Source: an uncultured bacterium | GTDB lineage: Bacteria; Bacteroidota; Bacteroidia; Bacteroidales; Marinifilaceae | Assembly (NCBI GenBank): GCA_905216195.1 | Contig: CAJMSX010000067.1 | Location: forward strand, 1 to 15,338 | DNA length: 15,338 bases | Direction: 5' to 3' | Shown here: positions 13,929-15,338 of the stretch, piece after piece | How positions within the stretch are numbered: position 1 is the first letter of the stretch | Layout of the letters: each line of letters starts with the position of its first letter | The notes under the pieces: model-generated | The model's input: the letters and a program-made list of their open reading frames with translations, nothing else | The model's database searches: none | What the model was told of the DNA's origin: nothing | Translations under genes and position numbers: made by a program

Positions 13929-14843
13929 ATGGAGAGATATTACAGCATTGGCGGTCATCTGCTGAAAATAGAAGGAGACGAAGCAGACAGCATTACCCGC
14001 TTCCCAGGATTTGCTCCTTTTGAAACAAATCGCCCGGAAGCGGAACCTGGTATGCGAATGATTCTGACCGGGTGTGATACGGTTGCATCTTTTGCTGGTA
14101 CGCTGTCCGAAGGAAACAGGCGTCCCCAGCCGTTTGCTGTGGGGATAGAGAAGCAATCCGTTTTTTACCGTTTTGCCTTCGACGAAATAAATTGTACGTT
14201 TGCGGGAGAAAACAGCGGAAAATATGTGTTTCAGATGTGCTCTCCCGACGGGCAGGTGTTGGAATTATGCTGTCGTCCCGATAGCGGGAAGTGTACGTTT
14301 TCGGGTAGTAAATCCCCTCGATTGCTTCGTTTTGCCTTGTGGGTGGGATATGGGTTGCTCGCAGCTGCGCAGCAAACCCTGTGTATGCACGCTTCAGTCA
14401 TTGTCTGTCGGGGAAAGGCTGTGCTCTTCCTCGGCGAATCAGGCACGGGCAAAAGTACCCAAACCCGCCTGTGGCAGGAGCATGTTCCGGGAGTCATACT
14501 GATGAAAGACGACAGTCCGGTAGTCCGGATCTGCGGAGACCTTCCCTTTGTTTACGGTTCGCCTTGGAGCGGCAAGACTCCGTGCTATCGCAACGAACGG
14601 GCGGAATTGGCTGCTGTGGTACGTCTTTCTCAAGCTCCGTATAATCGGATTCGGCAATTAAAAATAGTGGAAGCTTTCGGGGCTCTGTTCCCTTCCTGTC
14701 CTCCGGCTTTTGCCCGGGATAAAATACTGAGGGGGCATGTCTGCTCTATATTGTCGAAGGTGTTATGTCATATTCCGGTTTATCACTTGGCTTGTCTGCC
14801 CGATGCAGAAGCCGTCCGTTTATCGTTCCGTACCCTTTTCTAG
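13929..14843 (+). CDS. HPr-kinase-like P-loop protein (probable peptide kinase)
   Basis: 304 residues. The C-terminal half has an HPr kinase/PEPCK-type fold: MHASVIV (His154), P-loop GESGTGKST (169-177), MKDDSPVV with Asp194/Asp195, and SPWSGKTP (211-218). The order HASV, P-loop, DDSP, PWSGK is that of the kinases found in lasso-peptide clusters of the paeninodin type, which phosphorylate a Ser of the precursor. The N-terminal about 130 residues do not resemble the HPr kinase N-domain and include several Cys (104, 114, 115, 122). It starts 2 bases after the ABC gene. Ser41, Ser42 or Thr44 of the candidate precursor are possible acceptors. Confidence 0.8.
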   Translation: MERYYSIGGHLLKIEGDEADSITRFPGFAPFETNRPEAEPGMRMILTGCDTVASFAGTLSEGNRRPQPFAVGIEKQSVFYRFAFDEINCTFAGENSGKYVFQMCSPDGQVLELCCRPDSGKCTFSGSKSPRLLRFALWVGYGLLAAAQQTLCMHASVIVCRGKAVLFLGESGTGKSTQTRLWQEHVPGVILMKDDSPVVRICGDLPFVYGSPWSGKTPCYRNERAELAAVVRLSQAPYNRIRQLKIVEAFGALFPSCPPAFARDKILRGHVCSILSKVLCHIPVYHLACLPDAEAVRLSFRTLF

Positions 14844-14872
14844 GGACTTTCTTTATCAATACCTGAAAAAAG

Positions 14873-15307
14873 ATGAAAACTTTACCGAACCGATTTGTTT
14901 TTGAAGAGGCCGAAGCTATTTTGAGACGTGGCGGAACGGTGAAGCTCCGGTTGGTGGGTAATAGCATGTTTCCCTTTTTGCGCGGTGGATGCGATACGGT
15001 AGTGATCGTACCTGTCTCTACAAAAGCGCTTCGCCGGGGAAGTGTCGTGCTGTTCCGTTATCGGGGAGAGTACCTTCTCCATCGTATTACCGGCCATTGC
15101 GGCGGGCTTTTCCGTCTTTGTGGGGATGGTGTTTGCGGACCGGGAGAAACCGCCCCTGCTGCAGATATCTGCGGTCTCCTCCTTCGTGTGGAACGTCCGG
15201 GGGGAAGTATCATTTCCTGCCGTTCATTCCGATGGCGCCTCTCGTCAGCCGTCTGGATGCTGTTGCGCCCGGTGAGAAGATATGTATTAGCTATCTTCTT
15301 TCGTTAG
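14873..15307 (+). CDS. S24/S26-family serine peptidase-like protein
   Basis: 144 residues with a signal-peptidase-like core: LRLVGNSMFPFLRGG (Ser31 in the S-M-x-P motif), RRGSVVLFRYRGEYLLHRI (His70), and LCGDGVCGPGE in the region usually GDN. The position where bacterial signal peptidase I has its Lys is Arg here, while His70 in LHRI fits the Ser/His dyad of the ER/SipW-like branch. There is no N-terminal membrane anchor; a hydrophobic stretch near the C-terminus (about 125-143) may bind the membrane. It begins 29 bases after the kinase gene. In this context it may remove the leader, a function missing from the ABC exporter. A non-peptidase role is possible. Confidence 0.7.
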   Translation: MKTLPNRFVFEEAEAILRRGGTVKLRLVGNSMFPFLRGGCDTVVIVPVSTKALRRGSVVLFRYRGEYLLHRITGHCGGLFRLCGDGVCGPGETAPAADICGLLLRVERPGGSIISCRSFRWRLSSAVWMLLRPVRRYVLAIFFR

Positions 15308-15338
15308 GGCAATCACGGGGACGGGGCATTTGTCTTCA

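Overview
The window reads as a Bacteroidales gut bacterium. The signs are Bacteroidota-type promoters (TTTG, a 19-base spacer, then TAnnTTTG), a fimbrillin/GLUG lipoprotein, a membrane TPR regulator with a C-terminal HTH, and a 7-alpha-hydroxysteroid dehydrogenase very like the Bacteroides enzyme. Genus cannot be fixed from the sequence alone. Bases 1-45 are not biological: bases 13-45 match the Illumina read-1 adapter with one mismatch, so the window starts at a contig end and its first gene is truncated.

Left part (46-2670) is housekeeping: the 3' end of a HAD phosphatase (+), a complete phosphoglucosamine mutase glmM (-), and a stand-alone glycine-cleavage H protein gcvH (-) with a bidirectional terminator between the two minus-strand genes. 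Middle part (2815-5661): two identical tRNA-Asp(GTC) genes, each with its own near-perfect promoter and terminator, bracket a two-gene minus-strand bile-acid operon. This operon encodes a 7-alpha-HSDH followed 11 bases later by an exported choloylglycine-hydrolase-family enzyme, so one transcript could deconjugate bile salts and oxidise the 7-OH. A degraded arginase-family fragment lies just after the first tRNA.

Right part (5715-15338) looks like a peptide-modification (RiPP-type) locus. A minus-strand TPR / transmembrane / coiled-coil / LuxR-like HTH regulator is separated by 617 bases, containing a perfect 13-bp inverted repeat, from a rightward gene series. The series is a 51-residue candidate precursor peptide; a fimbrillin-like GLUG-repeat lipoprotein; a gap with an uncertain ORF; a PqqD-like recognition protein; an NTP_transf_5-type nucleotidyltransferase; an ABC exporter without a peptidase domain; an HPr-kinase-like P-loop protein; and a small S26-type serine peptidase. 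The last five are tightly packed: two ATGA overlaps, a 2-base gap and a 29-base gap. The accessory genes resemble those of kinase-bearing lasso-peptide clusters, and the peptide carries a YxxPxI motif like the lasso-leader recognition motif. However, its presumed core has no Asp or Glu for a lasso ring, and no cyclase is visible before the window ends. This is the best candidate here for an undescribed system.
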